Made by a program: the position numbers and the translations under genes. Below the pieces are notes generated by a model. That model saw nothing but the letters and a program-made list of their open reading frames with translations, ran no database searches and was not told where the DNA came from. Shown here piece after piece: positions 20,151 to 29,824 of a DNA stretch of 64,000 bases. Position 1 is the first letter of the stretch. Each line of letters starts with the position of its first letter. The stretch lies in NCBI GenBank assembly GCA_003263845.1, contig JYJN01000172.1, positions 214,221 to 278,220 of the forward strand, in the 5' to 3' direction. This DNA comes from Vibrio aestivus (GTDB lineage Bacteria; Pseudomonadota; Gammaproteobacteria; Enterobacterales; Vibrionaceae).

Positions 20151-20483
20151 TCACGATTTCGTCACTTCATTTATCCAAACAAAGTAAGGGTTCAATCCAT
20201 CAATGAAAGGAACCATAACAATCTGTGGTACATCGTAATCGTGGTGATTTACAATCAGCGTCTCAATTTCTGCGTAGCACGACTGTTTTGTCTTAATGAT
20301 TAACAACGTCTCTTGGTCGTGACACACCTTACCTTGCCAAATGTAATGGCTAGAAATTGGCATTGTTTGAATACAGGCAGCTAACTGTTCTTCGAGTAAC
20401 AGTTGTATCAGTTTATCCGCTAATTGCGCGTTTCCAACTGTAGTGAGCACCATTGAATAATGTATCATTACGACTCCAAACAA
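20151..20483 (-). CDS. cutA: CutA-family divalent-ion tolerance protein
   Basis: A small trimeric ferredoxin-like-fold protein. The first ATG gives 110 residues, but the start is more likely MIHYSMVLTTVG or MVLTTVGNAQ, since CutA proteins begin just before a TT-x-x motif. Typical family segments are LLEEQLAACIQTMPISSHYIWQGK, QETLLIIKT and YDVPQIVMVPFIDGLNPYFVWI. The widely cited copper-tolerance role comes from E. coli and is weakly supported in general. There is no dsbD next door, unlike E. coli. Confidence 0.87.
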   Translation of the reverse strand: MFGVVMIHYSMVLTTVGNAQLADKLIQLLLEEQLAACIQTMPISSHYIWQGKVCHDQETLLIIKTKQSCYAEIETLIVNHHDYDVPQIVMVPFIDGLNPYFVWINEVTKS

Positions 20484-20721
20484 ATAGTGAATGCGTAGTT
20501 GATAAAACCTAAGTCACAAGTTTAACTACTCGCTGAAAAGGATGATTTCTCTGCGAACATGAAATGCATCTCAAAGTTTACTGACTATATTGAAGATATG
20601 AAGTATCTCACACACAAGTCATCTATCATAACCATGACAGTCTAAAACATTTGTAACGCCCTTGAGGCACATAATAATTACAATTCAACCTGTCGCTTTT
20701 TTTGCTGCTGCGAGACAAACT

Positions 20722-20934
20722 ATGAAAACATCAAAGACCAACTCAAAATCTACGTTGTGCTGTCCTTTGTGTGATGGTGAAGAGTTTTTAATTTCTGAAA
20801 ACAGTCACAACATGCTTTGCGCACATTGTGGTTCCTTCCTAGAAAACATAAACAGTATACAGCGTGTCGTTGCGACGCCGGCTACAAGGCCAAATGGCTC
20901 ATTTATCCATACAGCCGCAAGCTCTCAACATTAA
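20722..20934 (+). CDS. Small zinc-ribbon protein of unknown function
   Basis: From the ATG at 20722 the product is 70 residues (MKTSKTNSKSTLCCPLCDGE...). Two CxxC knuckles, CPLC and CAHC, are 25 or so residues apart with a polar C-terminal tail, typical of a zinc ribbon. An upstream in-frame start at 20662 would add a poor hydrophobic N-terminus and is less likely. The 3' end overlaps the 3' end of the HAD gene on the opposite strand by 32 bases. I do not recognise a characterised relative. Confidence 0.55.
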   Translation: MKTSKTNSKSTLCCPLCDGEEFLISENSHNMLCAHCGSFLENINSIQRVVATPATRPNGSFIHTAASSQH

Positions 20935-21577
20935 TCAGTGACTTTAACTCGGTTAAGTAGCGTATGCTCGCTACTTTTCTCGAGTAAAGTGTGGAATGTT
21001 CGTTTACTAGTTGGACACTCCGTACCCCTGCTCTCACACCTGCTTCGATGCCTTTCGGCGTATCATCAACATACAAACAATCTTCAAGTTTAAAGCCCAT
21101 CATCATGGCGCTGTAGCGCACAAGGTCCGGTTCGGGTTTCCAACTATTGGTATCAAAAGCAGAAAAGATTTTGCCTTCAAAATGCTCATAAAGGCCAACT
21201 TTCTTTAGTGATTGGGTAATCTGTGCGATGGGCGCATTTCCTGCCACGCAATATTCAATCCGTAAATCTTCTAGATGGTCCAGAACGTTTGCAACGCCGG
21301 GCATCGCCTCTAACTCACGATTGAAAAGAAATTCCAGCTGTTGGCGATACATACCTTCAAGGCGATCGATAGAAGTCGATACATTCAGGTAGTCCCTGAC
21401 ACTGGACAAGATATCTGCGGTTTTACCGCCCTGATAGTGGCTGAGAGCTTGGCTTAACGAATATTCGGCACCCAGTTGTGTAAAAATGTTCACCAAGGCT
21501 TGGCAACGCAACTTCTCACTGTCGATCAAAGTGCCATCACAATCAAAAATGACGCATTTGGTGTTATATCCGCTCAT
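20903..21577 (-). CDS. HAD-superfamily hydrolase (YieH-like phosphatase)
   Basis: The protein has 224 residues. Motif I is IFDCDGTLIDSE (about 9-20), with the two catalytic aspartates. The helical cap follows, then motif II around CVAGNAP, motif III Lys in SWKPEPDL and motif IV YVDDTPKGIEAG. This is the beta-phosphoglucomutase/phosphatase subfamily and resembles 6-phosphogluconate phosphatase YieH. The substrate is not proven. It is a single gene overlapping the tail of the zinc-ribbon gene. Confidence 0.83.
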   Translation of the reverse strand: MSGYNTKCVIFDCDGTLIDSEKLRCQALVNIFTQLGAEYSLSQALSHYQGGKTADILSSVRDYLNVSTSIDRLEGMYRQQLEFLFNRELEAMPGVANVLDHLEDLRIEYCVAGNAPIAQITQSLKKVGLYEHFEGKIFSAFDTNSWKPEPDLVRYSAMMMGFKLEDCLYVDDTPKGIEAGVRAGVRSVQLVNEHSTLYSRKVASIRYLTELKSLINVESLRLYG

Positions 21578-21759
21578 CGCTAGCCCTCATTAGTCCACAA
21601 ATTTAATATATACACTAATGGTTTCATCAGAAGCGATTAATGTGGAATTTTGATGACTTAGGCATATCTTTATATCAAAACTACTACTTAGTTCGCGCAT
21701 TTGCACCAAGGCAGTATAGAAAACGCTCAACAGCCTAAAGGAAGAAGTAGCACTTCGGC

Positions 21760-22257
21760 TTAACTTAATAGCCTCTCTAAATAAACTATCCCATGGCCAC
21801 CTTTGAGTTGAGCAAACAATGAAGAGACAAATGCGCTTTGTACCTTTTCAGATTCACAAGCCAAATCAGATATGAGCAGTTCGTCATCAACTGAAGTGAC
21901 AATTGCAGCGGCAATTGGTTGACCATCAGCGAAGCCTAAATATAGATCACAAGGCGACGAAAAAATGATCTGCGTGAAAAACTCGACGATGGCCTCTTGC
22001 TCGGCTTTATCGTCCCAGCGCTTTGCTTGCAGTAGCGAGAACATGACAGTCGCACGGTGAAAATCCACTTTGTACAAATCACTATCGGTGAAGCTACCCG
22101 AAGTTTCAGGGACATCCATGACTTGATATTCCGCACCTTTCATCCTCGCTTTGTAACAGCGCCTACCTTGAATGCTCTCTTTAGTAGGAAACTTGATATC
22201 GATGTGGGAATAGAGCCATTGGTTTTTTTCTTCGGCTATGGATGGAATCTCAGACAT
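21760..22257 (-). CDS. Hypothetical protein, weakly GNAT-like
   Basis: This 165-residue soluble protein has no signal peptide. The middle segment DLYLGFADGQPIAAAIVTSV followed by ELLISDLAC resembles the strand-turn-strand of an acetyltransferase core. The acetyl-CoA loop (Q/RxxGxG/A) is not evident, so the assignment is tentative. It lies alone between the HAD gene and the divergent CreA lipoprotein gene. Other than that, I do not recognise it. Confidence 0.6.
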   Translation of the reverse strand: MSEIPSIAEEKNQWLYSHIDIKFPTKESIQGRRCYKARMKGAEYQVMDVPETSGSFTDSDLYKVDFHRATVMFSLLQAKRWDDKAEQEAIVEFFTQIIFSSPCDLYLGFADGQPIAAAIVTSVDDELLISDLACESEKVQSAFVSSLFAQLKGGHGIVYLERLLS

Positions 22258-22392
22258 TTCATGGTTCGCTCTTGAACTAACTATTTAGAATAATAACACT
22301 TTTGAGCATATCGATTTGGCTTATTTTTCCCAGTTTTAATGTCACAACAACCTGCTATGATAGTTACAACAATCTACTACGGATGGACAAAC

Positions 22393-22863
22393 ATGAAAAA
22401 ACTGTTGGTTGGTACCCTAGCCGCTTTGGCTCTAGCAGGCTGCTCGGGTGATGAGGTTGGTGATGTCTCACTTGGAATGTTTACACTAAAAGACATTAAA
22501 ATTTCGTCTTTAGAAGATGAAGTTGTCACCGGCGTCACTTGCCACATCGCATCGATTGAAGCTAACTTAAGCCTTTCAGATCCAAGCGATAGCTCAATTT
22601 CCTGTCGTCAAACTGGCGATATCACGCCTGAAATGATCGCTCAAATCGATAAGTCGAGCTCTGGTGAAGTGGTATTTAAGAAGTCTAAAAGTATTTTCTT
22701 TAAGACGATGAAAGTAAGGCGAATATACGACGCCCAGAATCAAACCCTACTTTACTTGTCTTACACGACTAAAGAGACCGATGGCAGTTTTAAGCATAGC
22801 CTCTCAACTGTACCTCTTTGGGGTACCAAAGCATTCCTAGAAAAACCAGCCGTTACACAGTAG
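22393..22863 (+). CDS. CreA-family lipoprotein
   Basis: The ATG at 22393 gives 156 residues with a clear lipoprotein signal, MKKLLVGTLAALALAGCS (lipobox LAGC), so an earlier in-frame start at 22339 is not needed. The mature part matches the CreA family: VTGVTCHIASIEA, SSISCRQTGDI, GEVVFKKSKSIFFKTMKVRRIYD, and a C-terminal SLSTVPLWG. CreA has no settled function. Classical CreA is exported without a lipobox, so lipidation here is a local variation. The gene stands alone. Confidence 0.85.
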   Translation: MKKLLVGTLAALALAGCSGDEVGDVSLGMFTLKDIKISSLEDEVVTGVTCHIASIEANLSLSDPSDSSISCRQTGDITPEMIAQIDKSSSGEVVFKKSKSIFFKTMKVRRIYDAQNQTLLYLSYTTKETDGSFKHSLSTVPLWGTKAFLEKPAVTQ

Positions 22864-23004
22864 GCGGTTTTCCCATTAAGGTTATCCCTACCTCCTTAGG
22901 GGTAACCTTTTGAAATTCCATCCGCCTCAGCGTTTATAACCATTCTCCTTTGATCTAATCCTCAAAGTACTTCGTACTATTTGGAAACATTGGAAGGAAT
23001 AAAC

Positions 23005-23613
23005 GTGCACAATCAAATCACCCAAGATAATGGTCCAAACAAGCAAGCAGAAGAACTTGCCGTGTTTCCATTAAAACTGTTTATTTTGCCTCAAGGTAGG
23101 CAAAGACTACGGATTTTTGAAGCTAAATATGTATCCATGGTTGGCACCATACGCAGCGACGAAGGCTTCGTTATCGCCTGCCCAGACGCAAGTCAGCCCT
23201 TTGGCATTTCCAACTGGGGCACCTTAGTCAAGATCGTCGATTTCCACATTGGAGATGATGGGCTACTGCTCATCGATGTAGAAGGACAACAGATCGTTTC
23301 GTTGCAAAATCACCACTACCAATCAGATGGACTCTTAGTTGCGACACCAACGGAGGTCAAACATTGGGACAACCCGACTGGTTTAAAGCCAAACAGCACA
23401 CTCGCCGAAACGTTACAGCGAGTGTTCAAAAACTACGACTACATTGCAGATTTATATACGGATACCCATTTCGAGAAAGCTGAATGGGTGTGCTCAAGGC
23501 TCATCGAAGTAATGCCAGTGGCTCTTGATGTTAAAGAAAAATTTATAGAACCAGACAGTTTTCCCCAACTTGTTACTTTTCTTTTAGATTTGATTGAAGA
23601 AAGTCGAAATTAA
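23005..23613 (+). CDS. LON substrate-binding-domain protein
   Basis: A stand-alone N-terminal LON domain (PF02190) without a protease. I choose the GTG at 23005 because GGAAGGA lies about six bases upstream; the frame stays open back to a TTG at 22981. Signature text includes LAVFPLKLFILPQGRQRLRIFEAKYVSMV near the start and GLLLIDVEGQQIVSL in the middle. About 202 residues. Such proteins may bind peptides or substrates, but no activity is known. The stop is two bases before the presumed promoter of the sigma-factor operon. Confidence 0.82.
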   Translation: MHNQITQDNGPNKQAEELAVFPLKLFILPQGRQRLRIFEAKYVSMVGTIRSDEGFVIACPDASQPFGISNWGTLVKIVDFHIGDDGLLLIDVEGQQIVSLQNHHYQSDGLLVATPTEVKHWDNPTGLKPNSTLAETLQRVFKNYDYIADLYTDTHFEKAEWVCSRLIEVMPVALDVKEKFIEPDSFPQLVTFLLDLIEESRN

Positions 23614-23614
23614 C

Positions 23615-23644
23615 TGATCCAAAAATATATACAAAGCGTATAGA
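23615..23644 (+). promoter_or_regulatory. Predicted RpoE (ECF11-type) autoregulated promoter
   Basis: TGATCC (23615-23620), an 18-base spacer and TATAGA (23639-23644) lie about 33 bases before the sigma-factor ATG. TGATCC is the -35 element known for the Rhodobacter RpoE/ChrR system, whose operon is autoregulated. Confidence 0.6.
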
Positions 23645-23676
23645 TACTAAAATGATGTGTATGGTTGGTAATAGAA

Positions 23677-24306
23677 ATGCAGACACGGATGCAAGAAGAC
23701 AAACAGAAGAAAGAACACATTGTCGCTTCGGACAACCAAGCTCCGAAAGAGTTGTCACACTGGCTTGAATGTGTTGCTACAAAGCGCGACCAAAAAGCGT
23801 TTACCGAGTTATTCAAGTTCTTCGCGCCAAAAATAAAGCGCTTTGGGATCAACAAGCTCAACAATGAAGCATCAGCTAACGAGCTCATACAAGAGACGAT
23901 GACGTCTGTTTGGAGAAAGGCTCACTTATTCGACAGCAACAAAGGTGCTGCCACTACGTGGGTCTACACAGTAATGCGAAACGCTTGTTTTGATATGTTG
24001 CGTAAGATAAAAGCCAAACCGGAGCAAAACCTTTCAGATGACTTGTGGCCACTGGACAGCTTGGCTGATGAACAGTCGTCAGAAGAAGATAACTTCAAAG
24101 ATCACCTGTTATCAAAACAGATGCTCAGATATGTCGACACTTTGCCTCCTGCACAGCAAACCGTCGTTAAGGGCGTCTATTATCAAGAACTTTCACAAGA
24201 CCAATTAGCGAAGCAACTTGGCGTGCCACTTGGCACGATTAAATCTCGACTTCGTCTAGCCTTAGCACGGCTTAAACAGCAAATGGGAGAACAATACCAT
24301 GATTAA
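23677..24306 (+). CDS. rpoE: ECF sigma factor, RpoE/ChrR type
   Basis: About 209 residues from the ATG at 23677; in-frame TTG (23665) and ATG (23689) codons are alternatives. Region 2 reads AFTELFKFFAPKIKRFGINKL and TTWVYTVMRNACFDMLRK. Region 4 reads LPPAQQTVVKGVYYQELSQDQLAKQLGVPLGTIKSRLRLALARLK, in parts. It belongs to the group paired with ChrR zinc anti-sigma factors, encoded next with an eight-base overlap. In Rhodobacter this sigma responds to singlet oxygen. The symbol follows that system; it is not the envelope-stress RpoE of enterics. The downstream photolyase and lipid genes fit the same stress. Confidence 0.88.
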   Translation: MQTRMQEDKQKKEHIVASDNQAPKELSHWLECVATKRDQKAFTELFKFFAPKIKRFGINKLNNEASANELIQETMTSVWRKAHLFDSNKGAATTWVYTVMRNACFDMLRKIKAKPEQNLSDDLWPLDSLADEQSSEEDNFKDHLLSKQMLRYVDTLPPAQQTVVKGVYYQELSQDQLAKQLGVPLGTIKSRLRLALARLKQQMGEQYHD

Positions 24307-24997
24307 ATTCCACCCTGACACAGCTGTTTTAAAGCAATTTGCAGCTGGTGAACTTCCTGACTCTATTTCAGTGATCGTGGCAAGCCACGTAGAAATGTGC
24401 CCCCAATGTCAAAAGGTAGTAGAGCTTGAAAACGAACTTTTGGCTAAGCAAGCGTTCGATTCCGAAACTAGTGATCTTTCTGGCAGCTTTGGCGATAGCG
24501 TTGTTTTGGATTCTCTACAAGTTGAAGACGAGTTCGCTACAATGATTGCGTCAATTACGTCCGACAATTCTACGCCCCACGCTGCTACTTGTAGCAAAGC
24601 CGATAACGAACTCATAGTGAATGGAAAAACGATTTCTCTACCAAGAGCATTAAGTTCTATCCGCCTCAAAGAATGGAGTGGAATTGGTAAAGTGTCACGT
24701 TCACGACTTGACCTTGACGACGATAACTTACGCGCGAGCCTTCTACACATTGATGTTGGTGGTCAAGTGCCTGCTCATACACACAAAGGCTTTGAGATTA
24801 CTTTATTACTACAAGGTAGTTTCAAGGACGAGATGGGCACTTACAAACAAGGTGACTTCGTGTGGTTGAATGGCGAACACACCCATAATCCAATCAGTGA
24901 AGAAGGCTGTATTTGCCTCACAGTTTCGAGTGATGCACTACACTTCACGGAGGGCGTGAGTAAGTTGTTCAATCCAATCGGTAAATTGATTTACTAA
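24299..24997 (+). CDS. chrR: ChrR-family zinc anti-sigma factor with cupin domain
   Basis: The protein has 232 residues. The N-terminal anti-sigma domain holds a zinc motif made of an early His (HPDTAVLKQF) and SHVEMCPQC (His-x3-Cys-x2-Cys), which clamps the sigma factor. The C-terminal cupin (about 140-225) has metal-type ligands in PAHTHKGFEITLLLQGSF and GDFVWLNGEHTHNP. In Rhodobacter the cupin domain is needed for release of RpoE by singlet oxygen. The gene is translationally coupled to rpoE. Confidence 0.92.
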   Translation: MIKFHPDTAVLKQFAAGELPDSISVIVASHVEMCPQCQKVVELENELLAKQAFDSETSDLSGSFGDSVVLDSLQVEDEFATMIASITSDNSTPHAATCSKADNELIVNGKTISLPRALSSIRLKEWSGIGKVSRSRLDLDDDNLRASLLHIDVGGQVPAHTHKGFEITLLLQGSFKDEMGTYKQGDFVWLNGEHTHNPISEEGCICLTVSSDALHFTEGVSKLFNPIGKLIY

Positions 24998-25051
24998 CAA
25001 CAAAAATAATAATCATAAACACACCAAATCTACACGGCGGGAGTAGTCATC

Positions 25052-25998
25052 ATGGACGTTAGATTAAAAATTGGCATTAGCGCATGTGTACTAGGACAAA
25101 AAGTGCGCTTCGACAAAGGCCATAAAGCGTTACATTTTTGTACCAAAGAACTTTCTGAGTTTGCAGACTTTACACCCGTGTGCCCAGAAGTTGGAGTTGG
25201 GCTGCCTATCCCCGCCCGACCATTCGTCAAATTAACCAAGGCGACGTAATTACCGTATCCCGAGCAGATGGTACTGGGGATGTTACCGAGGCGCTAACTC
25301 AATTCGGACAAAATTTTGCTGCCAATCACCAGGAAGAACTTAGCGGATTTATTTTCTGCGCCAAAAGTCCCTCTTGCGGTATGGAGCGCGTAAAGGTTTA
25401 TCACAAAAACGGCAAAGGCTCGGAGTCTAACGGCATTGGCCTGTTTGCTAAGCAGATAATGGAAGCCAACCCAGATATGCCATGCGAGGAAAACGGTCGC
25501 CTTAATGACCCAATCCTTCGCGAGAACTTTATGACCCGTGCTTACACGTACCAAAAGTGGCTCAACCTTAAGAAGACAGGTCTAACCAAACATAAGATCA
25601 TTGCGTTTCACAGTGAACATAAATACCTAGTGATGAGCCATCACGTCGAGGGCTATAAGAGCCTTGGCAAACTGCTAGCGCAACCTGACGTTGACGTAGA
25701 TGAGCTTGCAAAAGAGTATATTTCCGGTTTGATGCAGGCTCTATCGCATCATGCAACACGCAAGAGTCACACAAATACGCTTCAGCACCTACAAGGTTAC
25801 TTTAAAAAGCATTTGGATACCGCCAAGAAGCAAGAGCTCGCAGGCGAGATCCATTCCTTCCGCGAAGGCGTCACACCGCTTTTGGTTCCTATTGCTTTGA
25901 TTAACCACTATTTGCAAGAGTTTCCGAACGAATATCTTGCTTCACAAACATATTTGAACCCACATCCAAAACAATTACGACTGAGGTATGGATATTGA
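25052..25998 (+). CDS. DUF523 + DUF1722 protein (YbgA-like, frameshifted)
   Basis: The ATG at 25052 has a GGGAG site upstream. The N-terminal DUF523 domain shows ISACVLGQKVRFDKGHK and CPEVGVGLPIPRP; the C-terminal DUF1722 domain shows FHSEHKYLVMSHHVEGYK and NHYLQEFPNEYLASQTYLNP. One C is missing in the CCCC run at 25210-25213; adding it joins the frames as PIPRPTIRQINQGDV. About 315 residues. Conserved cysteines in DUF523 suggest metal or redox chemistry, but function is unknown. It commonly neighbours photolyase genes, as here, where the next start overlaps its stop. Confidence 0.87.
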
Positions 25999-27399
25999 CA
26001 GCGCTACTTTGGTTTAGACGCGATTTAAGGATTCAAGACAACCCCGCTTTGTTACACGCTCTTTCCCTTGGCGTTAACAAGGCGGCTTTCCTTTCAACGC
26101 CGGCGCAATGGGCACAGCACAACCTAGCTCCGATTCAAGCGCATCTGATCACACGCCAACTCAACGAACTCAAAGTCCAACTTGCGGAATTAGGCGTGGA
26201 GCTTTTTCACCTACCATGTACCGACTACGACTCGCAAGCTCAGTCTCTCATCGATTATTGCCGCAAAGGCGGCTACGACACGGTTGTAGTCAATCAAGAA
26301 CTGGAGCTCAATGAACTGCAGCGAGACGAGAATGTAGCAAGCCAGTTGAACCTAGTCTCTTTTCAAAGCGACACAATCGCACCGCTTGGGACTGTAGTTA
26401 ACAAGCAAGGTGAGATGTATAAAGTCTTCACACCTTTTAAACGTGCTTGGCTTAAATGCATCTCTGAGCACGGCATAGAAGTGAGTTCCATTGACCAAAA
26501 TCAACACTACCCTTCGGCAGATCAGCAAGAAGCAGAAAAGGACAACGACTTTGTCTTCGATTACCCAATGAAGGACTCGACACTCTGGCCATCAGCTAGT
26601 CGTGTTGTGAATGAAGTTGTCCCTCACTTTATGTCTGAGAAAGTCTCTCACTACTCTAGGCTAAGAGATATTCCGTCGGTTAAAGGCACGTCTGGTTTGT
26701 CACCTTATTTGGCAATTGGCGCAATTAGCAGCCGGCATCTTGCTCATACATTGATTTCTCATGACCCTGAGTTGCTTCACAATGAAAGCAAACCAGAATT
26801 CTCATGGCTAAACGAACTTATTTGGCGTGATTTCTACAAGCACTTACTGTTCCACTATCCAAACTTGGTAAAAGGTCAGTGCTTTAATCCCAAATATGCG
26901 AACCTCAACTGGCCACATCGTGAAGACTTGTTCAAAGCTTGGTGCGAAGGTCGCACTGGCTACCCTATCGTTGATGCGGCGATGAGACAGCTAGTCAAAA
27001 CAGGCTGGATGCACAACAGGCTTCGAATGATCACAGCGAGCTTTTTAACCAAGCATTTATTGATCGACTGGCGGCACGGCGAAAAAGTTTTTCATGCAGC
27101 ACCTGATTGATGGCGATTACAGCGCCAACAACGGCGGCTGGCAATGGGCTTCGAGTGTTGGCTGCGATGCACAACCGTATTTTCGTATTTTCAATCCTAT
27201 CACTCAGAGTAAAAAGTTTGATCCTAAAGGAGTTTTCCTGCGTAAGTATTTACCAGAGTTAGCTAATATCCCTGATAAAGAGATTCATTTCCCACATAGC
27301 TACCTCAATAAGATCAATGCTCAAAATCAATACTGGGCAGCGATAGTTGACCATAAGGAAGCAAGGGCAAGAGCGCTCGACTTCTTCAAACAACCTTGA
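25995..27399 (+). CDS. phr: Deoxyribodipyrimidine photolyase (frameshifted)
   Basis: A light-driven repair enzyme for UV pyrimidine dimers. It starts with TTG at 25995 in the overlap TTGA with the previous stop. The N-terminus LLWFRRDLRIQDNPAL is the antenna domain signature. The FAD domain has GTSGLSPYLAIGAIS, FSWLNELIWRDFYKHLL, WCEGRTGYPIVDAAMRQL, GWMHNRLRMI and NGGWQWASSVGCDAQPYFRIF. An extra A in the A5 run at 27082-27086 breaks the frame; removing it gives HGEKFFMQHLIDGDYS. About 468 residues. It is probably induced by the ECF sigma operon. Confidence 0.93.
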
Positions 27400-27423
27400 T
27401 TTCTTAAGACAAAAGGATGAGTT

Positions 27424-27858
27424 ATGTCAGAATCAATCTGGTTACAGCGCTTCGTTGATGTGTACAGTGAGCTTGGTACGGACAACCTCGACCTTCTTAG
27501 TACTGTTTATCATAGCGACGTCGTATTCATAGACCCAATGCACCAATTGGAAGGCAAAGAGCAGCTACTTGGCTATTTCCATCAACTCTATGGAAACGTA
27601 ATTAGCTGCCAATTTGTTATCGAGCATGTCATGGAGTCGGATCACGAAGCAGCAATATACTGGACCATGACTTTTTCACACTTCCAACTCAATAAAAGAA
27701 ATCCTGTATCGGTGCAAGGACATTCGCACATCAAAGCGAAAGACGATTTGGTTGTCTATCATCGAGACTTCCTCGATGTTGGAGCCATGCTCTATGAGCA
27801 CATCCCTCTCATCGGGAAGGTCATCAAAACCATAAAGCGAAGAGCGAGCACCGCATGA
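27424..27858 (+). CDS. SnoaL-like / NTF2-fold protein
   Basis: This 144-residue single-domain protein has the opening pattern WLQRFVDVYSELGTDNLDLL followed by YHSDVVFIDPMHQLEGKEQL, typical of SnoaL_2-type NTF2 folds, and later VQGHSHIKAKDDLVVYHRDF. Members include small isomerases and proteins without catalysis. It lies between phr and an SDR gene with a four-base overlap to the latter, and it recurs in this position in RpoE/ChrR-type clusters. No specific reaction can be assigned. Confidence 0.75.
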   Translation: MSESIWLQRFVDVYSELGTDNLDLLSTVYHSDVVFIDPMHQLEGKEQLLGYFHQLYGNVISCQFVIEHVMESDHEAAIYWTMTFSHFQLNKRNPVSVQGHSHIKAKDDLVVYHRDFLDVGAMLYEHIPLIGKVIKTIKRRASTA

Positions 27859-28568
27859 ATATTTTGATAACCGGTGCAACATCAGGGATAGGAAAAGCTC
27901 TTGCCGTTAATTACTCGGCGGCAGGACACCAAATTCTTGCATGTGGACGCAGCAAAAATAAATTGGACGCCCTAGAAGCTGAGTATGACAACATACAGCC
28001 ACTTTGCTTCGATCTCACTGAATTTGATAACTATCCAGAATTAAAGGATGGTGAAGAACTTGATCTGCTCATTCTCAACGCAGGTGACTGCGAGTACATC
28101 GATAACCCATTACACTTCGATGCCAAGATGTTCGAGCGTGTCATTAACATAAACCTTATTTCGATTGGGTATGCGCTAGAGAAGTGGCTCAAACATATTA
28201 AGCCAGGCGGTAGACTCGTGGTGGTGAGTTCCAGCGCAGGACTAATACCACTCCCACGAGCAGAGGCTTACGGAACCTCGAAGGCAGCACTGACTTATCT
28301 AACTCATACATTAGCTGCGACCCTGAAGAAAAGTCATGTTAACGTTTCAGTTGTGTTGCCAGGATTTGTAGAAACTCCGCTGACAGACAGAAACACGTTT
28401 TCAATGCCTATGATCGTTACTGTCGACGAAGCCACAAAACAGATCATTACTGGGATAGAAAAGGGAAAATCCGAAATCAGTTTCCCTAAAGTATTTATAT
28501 TTATAATGAAGTGCCTAAGGCTCCTTCCTTCAGGGCTTTGGCAGCGTCTCGCGACAAGGATGACATAA
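27855..28568 (+). CDS. Short-chain dehydrogenase/reductase
   Basis: The protein has 237 residues. The cofactor motif is TGATSGIGKAL (about 6-16), the structural NAG is in LLILNAGDCEY, and the catalytic Ser is in VVSSSAGLIPLP. Tyr-x3-Lys is YGTSK (about 140-144). The start lies in an ATGA overlap with the SnoaL-like gene. Its place in the operon with an FAD oxidase, a DUF1365 protein and a cyclopropane-synthase-like enzyme suggests a role in lipid modification. The substrate is unknown. Confidence 0.87.
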   Translation: MNILITGATSGIGKALAVNYSAAGHQILACGRSKNKLDALEAEYDNIQPLCFDLTEFDNYPELKDGEELDLLILNAGDCEYIDNPLHFDAKMFERVININLISIGYALEKWLKHIKPGGRLVVVSSSAGLIPLPRAEAYGTSKAALTYLTHTLAATLKKSHVNVSVVLPGFVETPLTDRNTFSMPMIVTVDEATKQIITGIEKGKSEISFPKVFIFIMKCLRLLPSGLWQRLATRMT

Positions 28569-28570
28569 TA

Positions 28571-29824
28571 ATGAAGAAAATCGCAGTCATTGGCTCTGGA
28601 ATCTCAGGCCTTACATGCGCACATCTACTCGACAAGCAGTATGACGTTACCGTTTTTGAAAAAAACCACTACGTGGGTGGTCACACCGCCACCGTTGACA
28701 TCGAACACAACGGACGCCCATATGCCATCGATACTGGTTTTATCGTATTCAATAATCGCACTTATCCAAATTTCTTAAAGCTGTTGGCCCGGTTGGGTAT
28801 CGACCGTCAGCCGACTGAGATGAGCTTTAGCGTAAATAACCGACAAACTCAGTTTGAATATAATGGTCACGGAATCAATTCTCTGTTTGCTCAACGCAGA
28901 AACATCTTCAGGCCTCAATTTTGGCGCTTGATTTCAGACATTTTGCGCTTTAACAAGTTATGCAAATCCATCTACCACAGCAACGTTTATGATGACGGCG
29001 CGAAACTCGGCGATTTCTTAAAAGGAAATGGGTTCAGTGATTTCTTTAGTGAACACTACATTCTACCTATGGGAGCCGCGATCTGGTCTACAAGTTTAGA
29101 AGAAATGGAACGCTTTGAACTTAAGTTCTTCATTCAATTCTTCTTTAACCATGGCTTGTTAAATATTACGGATAGGCCGCAATGGTACGTTGTTCCCGGT
29201 GGTTCTCGCGAGTACGTTAAAGTCATAACGGCTCAGTTATCAAAACCTGTTCAAACCAACGCGACGATTCGCACGGTTACCCGTTCAGGCCATGGCGTTA
29301 CCATTGAGATGCTAGATGGTGAACTATTGAAGTTTGACGAGGTTATTTTCGCTTGCCATTCCGATCAAGCATTGAGCTTACTCAGCGACCCCACACAAGA
29401 CGAAAAAGCCGTTCTGGGTAGCATCCCTTACAGCCGAAACGAAGTTGTTCTTCATACCGACATCGGCATGTTGCCTAAGCGTCGTCTTGCTTGGGCCAGT
29501 TGGAACTACCGATTAGACGGAGAATCAAATCGCCCCGCTTGTGTCACCTACAACATGAACATCCTTCAGGGCATTGAAAGCGACGATACCTTCTGCGTTA
29601 CTCTTAACCAAACTGACGCTATTGATCCCGATAAGATCATCAAAAAGTTTGTTTACCATCACCCTGTGTTAAACACCACCAGTGTAGCCGCTCAAAAACA
29701 GCGAGATTTGATTAATGGTAAAAATAACACACACTTTGTAGGTGCCTATTGGTATAACGGATTCCATGAAGATGGCGTACGAAGCGCTCTCGATGTCACT
29801 TCAATTTTCGGAGCTACTCTATGA
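28571..29824 (+). CDS. FAD-dependent amine-oxidase-like protein (lipid modification cluster)
   Basis: The start is set at ATG 28571, right before MKKIAVIGSGISGLTCAHLL, two bases after the SDR stop; an earlier in-frame start at 28511 would put extra residues before the nucleotide fold. A second FAD contact is VFEKNHYVGGHTATV. The C-terminal ...GAYWYNGFHEDGVRSALDV closes the FAD site as in amine-oxidase/desaturase families. 417 residues. In Rhodobacter related proteins sit beside Cfa-like methyltransferases and have been linked to furan fatty acid synthesis; whether that applies here is inference. Confidence 0.83.
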   Translation: MKKIAVIGSGISGLTCAHLLDKQYDVTVFEKNHYVGGHTATVDIEHNGRPYAIDTGFIVFNNRTYPNFLKLLARLGIDRQPTEMSFSVNNRQTQFEYNGHGINSLFAQRRNIFRPQFWRLISDILRFNKLCKSIYHSNVYDDGAKLGDFLKGNGFSDFFSEHYILPMGAAIWSTSLEEMERFELKFFIQFFFNHGLLNITDRPQWYVVPGGSREYVKVITAQLSKPVQTNATIRTVTRSGHGVTIEMLDGELLKFDEVIFACHSDQALSLLSDPTQDEKAVLGSIPYSRNEVVLHTDIGMLPKRRLAWASWNYRLDGESNRPACVTYNMNILQGIESDDTFCVTLNQTDAIDPDKIIKKFVYHHPVLNTTSVAAQKQRDLINGKNNTHFVGAYWYNGFHEDGVRSALDVTSIFGATL